47,830 nucleotides of DNA from the NCBI GenBank assembly GCA_052387955.1, contig JBQTIQ010000021.1, forward strand, positions 1 to 47,830, in the 5' to 3' direction. Position 1 is the first letter of the stretch, and every line of letters starts with the position of its first letter. Shown one piece after another: positions 15,579 through 22,679 of this stretch. The stretch is from JBQTIQ01 sp052387955. GTDB taxonomy: Bacteria; Actinomycetota; Acidimicrobiia; Acidimicrobiales; JACDCH01. The translations under genes were made by a program, and so were the position numbers. Below the pieces are notes generated by a model that was not told the origin of the DNA, made no database searches, and saw nothing but the letters and a program-made list of their open reading frames with translations.

Positions 15579-16906
15579 CCCATGCGTCGTACGTGGCGGT
15601 CGGAGAGCACGTCGGCGAAGTCCTCGGCCAGGCGGGCGGCGTCGTCCTCGAGGAGACGGCTGATCGTGACCCGGATGCCGGGCCCACACGTCAGCCGGTA
15701 GGGCTCACCGGCCGAGACCAGCCACCCCCGGGTCAAGAGGCCCGAGGCCACGGCCTGCTCGGAGGGGACCGGTACCCACACGTTGAGCCCGGTCCGACCG
15801 TGGGCGGGGATGCCCCGGCGGGCCAACTCGTCGATCAGCGCCTTGCGCCGGCGCTTGTAAGTGTCGGTGGCCTGCCTGATGAGCTTGGTGCTGCGGGCTG
15901 TCCTCCACGCCTCGTCGGCCAGGTGCTGGCTGAGCTGGCTGACCCAACCCGGCCCGGCCCGGAACCGGGCCGCCACTCGCGCCGTGGTCGTCGGGTCACC
16001 CACCAGGGTGGCCACCCGCAGGTCGGGCCCGAGCCACTTGCTCGTCGAGCACGCCACTGCCCACGGGCCCCGTCCGGGATCGACGATCGGGTGGTGGGGC
16101 ACACCGGCGACGGGGCCGGCGAAGTCGTCCTCGATGACGACGACGTCACCCCGGCGGGCCATGACGTCGCGGAGCTCGCCCGCCCGGACGGCGCCTATGG
16201 CGGCGCCGAAGGGGTTCTGGGCGCGAGGGGTGACGATGACCGCTCGGACCGCTCGGTCCTGGAGAGCTTCGTCGAGGGCGCTGGGATCGGGGCCATCGTC
16301 GTCGACGGCCATGGGCACGGGGATCAGCCTCCCGGCCCGTAGGACGTCGAGCACCGCGGGATAGCACGGGTCTTCGACCACCACGCGATCGCCAGGGCGC
16401 AGATGGGCCGACAGGACCCGTTCGACGCCGTCCATGGCGCCGTGCACCACCAGCATGGTGTCGACCGGCAAGCCGGTCTTGGCCAGCATCGTCCGCATCT
16501 GGGCGCGGAACCCGTCGCCGCCGGTCCCGCCGATGGCGTAGGCGTTGGCCGACGCGTCCGGTGCCCGGCGGAAGCCGTCGGCCAGCGACGGGAGCAGGGC
16601 CGGGTCGGGGTTGCCCACGGCCAGGTCGGTGACCCCGGGAGGCGTCTGGAGCGCTCCGCCGGCGGCGAAGGAGGGTTGGGGGAGCACGCGGGTGCCCCTC
16701 CGGCGGGCGCCGGCCACCAGCCCCCGGGCCCGCAGGATCCGATAGGCCGAGGCGACGGTGGCCGGCGACACCCCGCAGGCCGTGGCCGCGGCCCGCAACG
16801 GCAGGAGCACGTCGCCCGGGGCCAGGGCCCCGTCGCGCATGGCCGCCTCGACCCCGGCGGCGATCTCGGTTGCTCGGGTGCCGGTCGGGCGGTACTTTGT
16901 AGTCAC
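15575..16906 (-). CDS. MocR-type GntR/aminotransferase transcriptional regulator
   Basis: The 443-residue protein fuses an N-terminal GntR winged helix (LPLRAAATACGVSPATVASAYRILRARG) to a class I aminotransferase-like domain. PLP-site motifs are visible: VEDPCYPA, IVTPRAQNPFG, VVIEDDF and STSKWLGPDLRVA with the PLP lysine. MocR regulators sense PLP or amino-acid-related ligands and usually control a nearby gene. The start is GTG 16906 behind a good promoter with an imperfect palindrome. The stop codon lies in the end of repeat copy B. The regulated target is not obvious; no aminotransferase or PLP biosynthesis gene is adjacent. Confidence 0.92.
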   Translation of the reverse strand: MTTKYRPTGTRATEIAAGVEAAMRDGALAPGDVLLPLRAAATACGVSPATVASAYRILRARGLVAGARRRGTRVLPQPSFAAGGALQTPPGVTDLAVGNPDPALLPSLADGFRRAPDASANAYAIGGTGGDGFRAQMRTMLAKTGLPVDTMLVVHGAMDGVERVLSAHLRPGDRVVVEDPCYPAVLDVLRAGRLIPVPMAVDDDGPDPSALDEALQDRAVRAVIVTPRAQNPFGAAIGAVRAGELRDVMARRGDVVVIEDDFAGPVAGVPHHPIVDPGRGPWAVACSTSKWLGPDLRVATLVGDPTTTARVAARFRAGPGWVSQLSQHLADEAWRTARSTKLIRQATDTYKRRRKALIDELARRGIPAHGRTGLNVWVPVPSEQAVASGLLTRGWLVSAGEPYRLTCGPGIRVTISRLLEDDAARLAEDFADVLSDRHVRRMG

Positions 16907-16913
16907 GTAAGCC

Positions 16914-16941
16914 AGTCTATGCCATAGCGCAAATTGTGCAA
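16914..16941 (-). promoter_or_regulatory. Promoter of the MocR gene with candidate operator
   Basis: On the minus strand TTGCAC (16941-16936), 16 bp, then TAGACT (16919-16914), with GTG 16906 after 7 nt: a leaderless promoter. GCGCAAATTGTGC (16927-16939 on the plus strand) is an imperfect palindrome overlapping the -35 and could be an operator. Confidence 0.6.
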
Positions 16942-17064
16942 GGGGCCCGGCTGTCGTCCTCTACTGTCCCTCCGGCGGCTGTCGAAGACGCTTCTACATC
17001 GCTCGGGAGGTTGCCGTCGCGGTCGCCACGCCGAGCCCATCGAGGCCCGTAGCCGACCGGCAGG

Positions 17065-17517
17065 TCACGTCTTGACGCGGTCGAGGAAGTCTGCGAACGA
17101 GTCGGCCAGGTGCTCCATGTTGGCCATGCCGACTTCCTCGTCACCCCGGGCGGCGTTCTCGTAGTCCCACAGATAGACCTGCTCCCGGTGCTCTCCGCGG
17201 ATCCCGAGGCACACGAGGTTCCCCTCCCGATCGTCGCCGACGGCGAGGAAGGTGTTGGGGACCTTGTTGCGGTAGAGGTCCAATGCGTCCCAGAGGGAGC
17301 GGCGGGTGATGCCGAGGTCGGTCAGGCAGAAGACCTCGTAGAGCGAGCCCCGGTACATCCGGTCGAGGAAGTTCGGCTGCGAGAACACGGCGCCGTCGCC
17401 CTCGAGCAGGAACGCCCGATAGTCCTCCGGCAGCACGCAGTCGATCACGGCCTCGAACGAGTCGACGTCGGCCTTCGAGGGCGCTTGCCCTCGGGCCCGG
17501 AACATTTCCCTCGTCAT
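17065..17517 (-). CDS. SUKH (SMI1/KNR4) family protein
   Basis: The 150-residue protein begins at ATG 17517; the open frame extends 12 codons upstream. It shows the SUKH pattern: an N-terminal helix with FEAVIDCVLPEDYRAFLLEGDGAVF, the later strands FLAVGDDREGNLVCLGI and VYLWDYENA, then a C-terminal helix MEHLADSFADFLDRV. SUKH proteins are frequent immunity proteins for polymorphic toxins, but also occur as general scaffold proteins. No toxin gene is seen next to it. The MT0933-like gene is divergent across 208 bp. Confidence 0.75.
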   Translation of the reverse strand: MTREMFRARGQAPSKADVDSFEAVIDCVLPEDYRAFLLEGDGAVFSQPNFLDRMYRGSLYEVFCLTDLGITRRSLWDALDLYRNKVPNTFLAVGDDREGNLVCLGIRGEHREQVYLWDYENAARGDEEVGMANMEHLADSFADFLDRVKT

Positions 17518-17725
17518 CCGCCCATCTTGTCCGCTCCTGTCACCCCGAGGCACCTTGTCGCCGGGCGCTGGGGCTCGTGCCGGGCTCGGCGAGGGACGCG
17601 GCCCGGTTGACCGGGGCGGTAGCGTTCGCCGTCACATTCGCCGGCCTGGGGCCGGCTTCGCCGTCACGGTGGAAGGAGGAGGGGGTAGCCGCCCGGGCAC
17701 GGGCGCCGGCACCTCCGACGCGAGC

Positions 17726-17944
17726 ATGGGTCTCTTCGACAGGGCCAAGGAACTGGCGGAAGAACACGCCGACAAGATCGACGACGCCATCGAGAAGGTC
17801 GCCGACCTCGTCGATGACAAGACCAGGCACAAGCACACCGACAAGATCGACAAGGGGGCCGACGCGGCCAAGGGACTCGTCGACAAGCTCGGCGGTGACG
17901 ACAGGCGCTCCGCTGACGACGACGATCCGCCCGGACCTCGGTGA
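17726..17944 (+). CDS. MT0933-like small antitoxin-family protein
   Basis: The 72-residue protein is charged and mostly helical: MGLFDRAKELAEEHADKID, AIEKVADLVDDKTRHKHTDK and DAAKGLVDKLGG. This matches the MT0933/Rv0909 family, annotated as antitoxin in mycobacteria but often found without a toxin. The start ATG 17726 lacks a clear Shine-Dalgarno. A hairpin flanked by two copies of TTCGCCGTCAC (17625-17667) lies about 60-100 nt upstream. The stop overlaps the next start (GTGA), so it is co-translated with a secreted SGNH hydrolase, which does not look like a toxin. Confidence 0.7.
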   Translation: MGLFDRAKELAEEHADKIDDAIEKVADLVDDKTRHKHTDKIDKGADAAKGLVDKLGGDDRRSADDDDPPGPR

Positions 17945-19077
17945 GGTCGGGCCGCGGCCCGGGCAGGCCGTCCTCCCTCGGACGGCCCCGGGCGGTGGTG
18001 CTGGCTGCGGTGGCCGCCTTCGCCGCCCTCCCGTCGACCGCCGGGGCCTCGCCTCACCAGGAGCTACCCCGCTCCTACGTCGCCCTGGGTGACTCGTACA
18101 CGGCCGGCCCGTTGGTCCCGCTCCCCGTCGGCCAACCGATCGACTGCGGCCGCTCGGACCACAACTACCCCACCCTGGTGGCGGCCGCGCTCGGCATCAC
18201 CGATTTCCGGGACGCGAGCTGTGCCTCCGCCGCCACCCGTCACCTGTTGGCGCCCCAGACCGGGCTCTTCGGCGGGGTGAACCCACCCCAGCTCGATGCC
18301 CTGCAACCCGGCACCGACCTGGTGACGATAGGGATCGGGGGCAACGACATCGGCTTCGCCGACCTGGTGGCGGCCTGTCTCCAACCGCCGGCCCCGATCG
18401 GGTCGCCGTGCTCGCTGCCCCTGACCGCCGGTGGCACCGACCAGGTCACGGACAACATCCGCTCGGCGGCGCCCGACGTCGCCGCCGTCGTGCAGGCGGC
18501 GCACCAGCGCTCGCCCGGTGCCGACGTGTACCTCGTCGGGTACCCGGCGGTGCTGCCCGATGAGGGCACCGGGTGCTATCCCTACTTCCCGGTCCTCCCC
18601 GACGACGTGCCCTACCTGAGGGCCAAGTCGAAAGAGCTCAACGCCATGCTGGCCGAGGTGGCCCGGGCCAACGACGCCACCTACGTCGACATCTACCCGT
18701 CCAGTGTCGGCCACGACGCCTGCCAGCTCCCGGGCACCGCCTGGGTGAACGGCATCGTGGTGGTCCCGCCCTCGGCGCCGGTCCATCCCAACGAACTGGG
18801 CCTGGCCAATGCGGCCAAGGTGGTCGAGGCCGCGGTCCGCGCCGGCCCGGCCGAGAGCCTCTCGGCGACCGACGCGGCGGCGGCTCCGACTCCCGCCGCC
18901 ACGGGACCGACCTCGGGACCGGCGGGCTCGACCGGTACGGGTGCCGGTAGTGCCGCGGCGGTGCAACCGACGGCCATCCCCGCCACCGGCCGTTCGTGGC
19001 CGCTGTGGCCGGCCCTGGCCTTGAGCGCGGCAGCCGCACTGGCCCGACCGGACCGGTGGCGCCGCCGAACGATCTGA
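17941..19077 (+). CDS. Secreted SGNH hydrolase with possible cell-wall sorting tail
   Basis: The 378-residue protein has a signal peptide ending near AGAS, then a Streptomyces-lipase-like SGNH domain: YVALGDSYTAG, the asparagine block IGIGGNDIGF, paired cysteines (CGRS, DASCAS, VAACLQ, SPCSL, GTGCYP, DACQL) and APVHPNELG carrying the catalytic His. This class includes secreted actinobacterial esterases and phospholipases. The tail is an Ala/Thr/Pro/Gly linker, then IPATG, a hydrophobic stretch and RRR, which resembles a sortase signal with Ile in place of Leu. It begins in a GTGA overlap with the MT0933-like gene. Confidence 0.85.
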   Translation: MRSGRGPGRPSSLGRPRAVVLAAVAAFAALPSTAGASPHQELPRSYVALGDSYTAGPLVPLPVGQPIDCGRSDHNYPTLVAAALGITDFRDASCASAATRHLLAPQTGLFGGVNPPQLDALQPGTDLVTIGIGGNDIGFADLVAACLQPPAPIGSPCSLPLTAGGTDQVTDNIRSAAPDVAAVVQAAHQRSPGADVYLVGYPAVLPDEGTGCYPYFPVLPDDVPYLRAKSKELNAMLAEVARANDATYVDIYPSSVGHDACQLPGTAWVNGIVVVPPSAPVHPNELGLANAAKVVEAAVRAGPAESLSATDAAAAPTPAATGPTSGPAGSTGTGAGSAAAVQPTAIPATGRSWPLWPALALSAAAALARPDRWRRRTI

Positions 19078-19093
19078 GGGTATGGGTCCCGGG

Positions 19094-19111
19094 GGGAGGG
19101 CCTGCCCTCCC
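19094..19111. terminator. Perfect GC hairpin between convergent genes
   Basis: GGGAGGGC, 2-nt loop, GCCCTCCC. It lies between the stop codons of the SGNH gene (+) and the NuoF-like gene (-), so it can serve both. No T-tract follows. Confidence 0.55.
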
Positions 19112-19115
19112 GCCG

Positions 19116-20555
19116 CTAACGGTCAGCCGGCGACTGGCCGGAGTCGGAGCCGCCGTAGGTCCAGTCCGGCTGCTTGCGGCGATGGTCCTCGTCGAGCACG
19201 GCGACGCCGTCGACGATGTCGATGATCTCGGCCGCCAGCTCGGGCTCGGCCGGGTCGGCGGACCCGTCGAGATGGTGCGCCAGGGCCTCGGGGAACAGCT
19301 CGAGAAGGCTGGTCAGGACCTCCTCCTGCTGGCGAGCGAGGTTGCACCGAGCACCGTCGGCCACCGTCCCCAGACGCCGGTCGAGGTCGTCGACGTCGCG
19401 GCCCTTGATCTCGTTCAGGGAGATGTCGACGAGGGTCGCGGCGATGGCCAGGCCGTCCTGCTTGCACGGCGTGCACTGGCCACAGGACTCGATGGCGAGG
19501 AACCGGCTGATGCCGGCGGCCACTGCCACCAGGTCGGTGGCGTCGTCGAGCACGATGAACCCGGCGGAGCCGAGCCCGGAGCCGGCGGCGGCCAGGTCCT
19601 CGTAGGTGAGGGGTACGTCGAGCCGGGTCGACGGGAGCGCTCCGGCCGAGGCGCCGGGAAGCACCGCGACGATGCGATGCCCGTCCCGGGGCCCGCCCCC
19701 GATGGAGTCGATCACTTCCGACAGCGGTGTGCCGAGGGCGAACTCGCCGACGCCGTGCCGTCGGGTGGCGCCGGTGACGGTGCACACCACCGTGCCCGGC
19801 GCCGCCGAGGTGCCGACGGAACGGAACCAGTCCGGCCCGTGGCGCAGGATGCCGGGGACGTTGGCCAGGGTCTCGACGTTGTTGACCAGGGTGGGCGGAG
19901 CAAGGCCGTCGGGGCCGGCCAGTTCGATCTGGGCGGCCGAGCCTCCGTGGCCGTCGGCCACGCCGGCGCCGGTGCCGACCACCTCGTCGACGCCGCGGCG
20001 AAACGGCGGCGCCACCCGGGGGAGCGGGCGCCGGCCGGCGAGCGCCTCGAGCAGGGCGGTCTCCTCGCCGTAGAGGTACTCGGCTGGCCCCTCGAACACC
20101 GACACCCCGATCCCTTCGCACCAGCCGTCGGCGTCGATCTCGGCGAGCGCCCCTCGTACCCGCTCGATCTCGGTGGTGAAGGACCGCTTCAGGGCGACCA
20201 CGATCGTGTCGGCCCCGAGGGCGTGGGCTGCGATGAGCGCGCCTTCGAGCACGAGATAGGGGTTCGAGCGCAGGATCGTCCGGTCCTTGAACGTGCCCGG
20301 CTCACCCTCGGCCCCGTTCACCACGACCGTCGTGGCGACGACGTCGGAGCGGTTGTCGGCCACCGTCTGCCACTTGACGCCGGTGGGGAAACCGGCACCG
20401 CCCCGGCCCCGGAGCCCCGCGGCTGCGATCGCCTCGATCACGCCGGCAGAGGCGAGGGCGCGGGCGTGGTCGAGGCCTTCCCGGCCGCCGTCCTCGATGT
20501 AGCGGCGCAGGGTGGCGACGGGCTCCGGCGGGAGGATGCGGTTGTGCGGGCTCAC
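19116..20555 (-). CDS. NuoF-like NADH dehydrogenase 51-kDa flavoprotein (orphan)
   Basis: The 479-residue protein shows the complex I 51-kDa architecture: FMN/NADH site GLRGRGGAGFPTGVKW, VNGAEGEPGTFKDR, YLYGEETALLEALAGRRPLPR, a SLBB-type region and the 4Fe-4S motif SCGQCTPCKQD with the distant fourth cysteine in RCNLAR. The start is GTG 20555 after an AGAAGGG stretch. No other nuo gene is adjacent, so it may be the NADH-oxidising subunit of a formate dehydrogenase, a hydrogenase or another oxidoreductase encoded elsewhere. It lies downstream of the amidohydrolase, separated by 141 bp of repeat sequence. Confidence 0.85.
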   Translation of the reverse strand: MSPHNRILPPEPVATLRRYIEDGGREGLDHARALASAGVIEAIAAAGLRGRGGAGFPTGVKWQTVADNRSDVVATTVVVNGAEGEPGTFKDRTILRSNPYLVLEGALIAAHALGADTIVVALKRSFTTEIERVRGALAEIDADGWCEGIGVSVFEGPAEYLYGEETALLEALAGRRPLPRVAPPFRRGVDEVVGTGAGVADGHGGSAAQIELAGPDGLAPPTLVNNVETLANVPGILRHGPDWFRSVGTSAAPGTVVCTVTGATRRHGVGEFALGTPLSEVIDSIGGGPRDGHRIVAVLPGASAGALPSTRLDVPLTYEDLAAAGSGLGSAGFIVLDDATDLVAVAAGISRFLAIESCGQCTPCKQDGLAIAATLVDISLNEIKGRDVDDLDRRLGTVADGARCNLARQQEEVLTSLLELFPEALAHHLDGSADPAEPELAAEIIDIVDGVAVLDEDHRRKQPDWTYGGSDSGQSPADR

Positions 20556-20592
20556 GTCGCCCTTCTTCCCCTTCGGGCCCTACGGAAGACCG

Positions 20593-20612
20593 GCCCGGAG
20601 CAGACCGGCCAG
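20593..20612 (-). repeat. Partial copy of the 41-bp repeat
   Basis: On the minus strand this repeats the first 20 bases of the 41-bp repeat at 20656-20696, differing at one position, in the same gap. It forms a direct duplication before the NuoF-like gene. Confidence 0.6.
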
Positions 20613-20655
20613 CCAGCGTCGCCGACGTGGCCGCCAGGCCGCCGGCGACAGTCTG

Positions 20656-20696
20656 CGGAGGCAGGAGCGAAGCGACGCCCGGAGCAGACCGGCTAG
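20656..20696 (-). repeat. 41-bp post-stop repeat, copy 1
   Basis: On the minus strand it begins CTAGCCGGTCTGCTCCGGGC and ends CTCCTGCCTCCG, immediately after the TGA of the amidohydrolase. It differs from the copy at 30280-30320 at only 2 of 41 positions. It contains the GCGTCGCTTCGC core. Confidence 0.8.
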
Positions 20697-22292
20697 TCAC
20701 GCCAGGACGGACTTGATGGGCTGGCCCGGCCTCACGTCCTTGTGCAGGCCGTCGGGCGACTTCACCACCTGGCCGAGCACCAGGACCCATTCGACGCCGG
20801 CCGCCTGCTGGGCGGGGTTCTCGACCGTGGAGCGGTCGCCGACCGTGGCGGGGTCGAAGATCGTGACATCGGCGTCTGCCCCCCGTTGGAGGCGGCCCTT
20901 CCTGGCCATGGCCGGGGCCTTGGCCGACAGACGCCGCGCCGGCATGATCGTCATCTTGGCCAGGGCCGCCGGCAGGCTCAGGACCTGCTGGTCGCGCACG
21001 TAGTGACCGAGGGCCCGGGTGAAGCAGCCGGTCGAACGGGGGTGGTTGTTGTCGCCGGGCTCGAGAATGGCGTCGCTGGCGATCATCGTCTGCTCCGACC
21101 TCAGGCCGGTGACGACGTCGGCGTCGGGTATGGCGAACGCGGCCGCCAGCTTGTTCTGCGCCCGGTAGCGGGCGAAGGAGGCGGCGTCGAGCCGCTCGCC
21201 GGTGCCGGGGATGACCAGGTCGTCGTAGTCGATGTGGAACCGCTCCTGCCAGCCCTCGCTGAAACGGGCAGAGGCCAGGTACGTGGCCCAGAAGGTGTAG
21301 GGGTACATGCAGCAGGTGGCGTCGATGCCTTCCTCGACCGCAGCCTGCAACGTGGAGAGGGCCTGGGGCATCTGGAAGGTGCCCCCGGTCGAGGTGATGT
21401 GCATGACGTGCACGCCGACCGCGGCCTGGCGCGCCACGTCGAGGACCTCGGCCAGCGTCCGGGCATTGTCGTCGGGGGGCACGTCGGTCGAATAGCGCCC
21501 GTGGAAGAAGCACGGCACCCCGTAGGTCCCGGCCACCGTGGCCTGCCGGACGATCTCCTCGGAGGTCATCCCCGGCGTGTACTCCGGTGAGAAGCAGGCG
21601 CCCAGCCAGCCCTGGTGGAGCTGTTCGTCGATGCCGGCCACCAGCCGGTCCAGTTGCTGGGCCGACGCCGCCCGGCCGGAGTCGATGTTCTCGCCGCCCT
21701 CCCCCCGCTGGAACTGGCTGTCGTAGGCGCCGCCGTAGTGGCATGGCGAGCCCTGCTCGGCCACGCCGGCGAAGAAGGTCTGCGCCTGTACCAGCATCCC
21801 GTGCATGCCCAGGTTGGTGGTGACGCCGTCGGCGACCTTGAACCAGATGCCGTAGTCGTTGGGGGCGTAGCTGACCATGTCGATGAACCCGGGCGAGACG
21901 ACCTTGCCGGAGGCGTCGATCGTGCGCCGGCCGCGCAGCGAACGGGCCGTGATGGCGGTGATGCTGGGCCCGTCGACACCGATGTTGGCAACCCGGTCGA
22001 AACCGGTCTCGGGGTCGACGACCCGGCCGTCGGTCACCACCACGTCGAAGACGTGGTCCTCAGCCGGTTCGGGGGGCGCATCGGCCAGGGCGCCGGCCTC
22101 CTCGGGCCCGGTGCCCGCCGCGGAGGCGGTGGGGCCGGCGGTACCGGCGAAGGGGGCCGCGGTCGGCCCGGTGCCGCGCGGGGTACGGCTGACGGCTCGG
22201 AGGACGACGGCGTTGGCGGCGCCGAACCCGAGCGCGACCAGCACCTTCCGCCGATCGGGCGACCGTGGGCCGGAGGGGGGTGGGGCGCCCAC
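20697..22292 (-). CDS. D-aminoacylase/amidohydrolase-family protein lacking the HxH metal motif
   Basis: I start at GTG 22292, 9 nt after TACAGT; the open frame runs further but into repeat sequence. The 531-residue protein begins with a twin-arginine-like segment (PDRRKVLVALGFG) and a disordered stretch. An amidohydrolase barrel follows: VVVTDGRVVDPETGFDRVAN, GKVVSPGFID, a GVTTN strand, FHGRYST, VMHITSTGG and MIASDAILEPGDNNHPRS with CFTRALGHYVRD. These are D-aminoacylase landmarks. However, the HxH expected right after GFID is replaced by MVSYAP, and the metal Cys loop reads GMHG. Later His and Asp ligands remain. It may use one metal or a different chemistry. Confidence 0.75.
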   Translation of the reverse strand: MGAPPPSGPRSPDRRKVLVALGFGAANAVVLRAVSRTPRGTGPTAAPFAGTAGPTASAAGTGPEEAGALADAPPEPAEDHVFDVVVTDGRVVDPETGFDRVANIGVDGPSITAITARSLRGRRTIDASGKVVSPGFIDMVSYAPNDYGIWFKVADGVTTNLGMHGMLVQAQTFFAGVAEQGSPCHYGGAYDSQFQRGEGGENIDSGRAASAQQLDRLVAGIDEQLHQGWLGACFSPEYTPGMTSEEIVRQATVAGTYGVPCFFHGRYSTDVPPDDNARTLAEVLDVARQAAVGVHVMHITSTGGTFQMPQALSTLQAAVEEGIDATCCMYPYTFWATYLASARFSEGWQERFHIDYDDLVIPGTGERLDAASFARYRAQNKLAAAFAIPDADVVTGLRSEQTMIASDAILEPGDNNHPRSTGCFTRALGHYVRDQQVLSLPAALAKMTIMPARRLSAKAPAMARKGRLQRGADADVTIFDPATVGDRSTVENPAQQAAGVEWVLVLGQVVKSPDGLHKDVRPGQPIKSVLA

Positions 22293-22301
22293 GAACGGGT
22301 G

Positions 22302-22307
22302 ACTGTA
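22302..22307 (-). promoter_or_regulatory. Leaderless -10 box of the amidohydrolase gene
   Basis: TACAGT lies 9 nt before GTG 22292; no clear -35. Confidence 0.45.
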
Positions 22308-22353
22308 CTGGCGGCGTCGGCCGGGACCGGGGTCGGCGAGGGTTCTGTGCCTC

Positions 22354-22450
22354 CGGTGGGGCTGCGCCCCACACCCATCGCCGCCGGGTGAGCTGGCGCT
22401 CGCGCCGTCGGCCTGAAGCACTCGCTCCGCTCGCACTTCAGAGCAGGCGG
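22354..22450 (+). repeat. Diverged relative of the two-hairpin element (copy D)
   Basis: The first about 80 bases align with copies A-C: GGTGGGGCTGCGCCCC hairpin, then ACCCATCGCCGCC and a GTCGGC stretch. The second hairpin is different: CTGAAG paired with CTTCAG around CACTCGCTCCGCTCGCA. There are no CTAG ends. It lies in the promoter-side gap of the amidohydrolase. Confidence 0.55.
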
Positions 22451-22679
22451 CAACACCAGGCCGAGTCACCCTGACGAGGGGCCGTGGCACCGGCGCCGGC
22501 CCGCGGAGACAGGGGACCTGAGCCCGTGGTCCGGGGCCGCGGAGCACGGGGACGATCGCCCCGGTGTGCGGGCGGAGTGCGGTCCGACCGAGGTGAGGGA
22601 GCCTCGGCCGGGACGGAGCAGACCGTCCCCGTGCGTGCACCCGCGGTGGGTGTTGGCCCCAGTCTCCGGCTTCCAGTTA

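Larger units (their letters stand above)
22293..22679. other. 387-bp gap between amidohydrolase and xylulokinase
   Basis: The gap holds the amidohydrolase promoter, the diverged two-hairpin element at 22354-22450, and about 200 bp of GC-rich sequence with several short complementary stretches (for example around 22600-22630). Both flanking genes are on the minus strand. No coding frame with family similarity is visible. I looked for RNase P, SRP and common riboswitch signatures and saw none. Confidence 0.5.
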
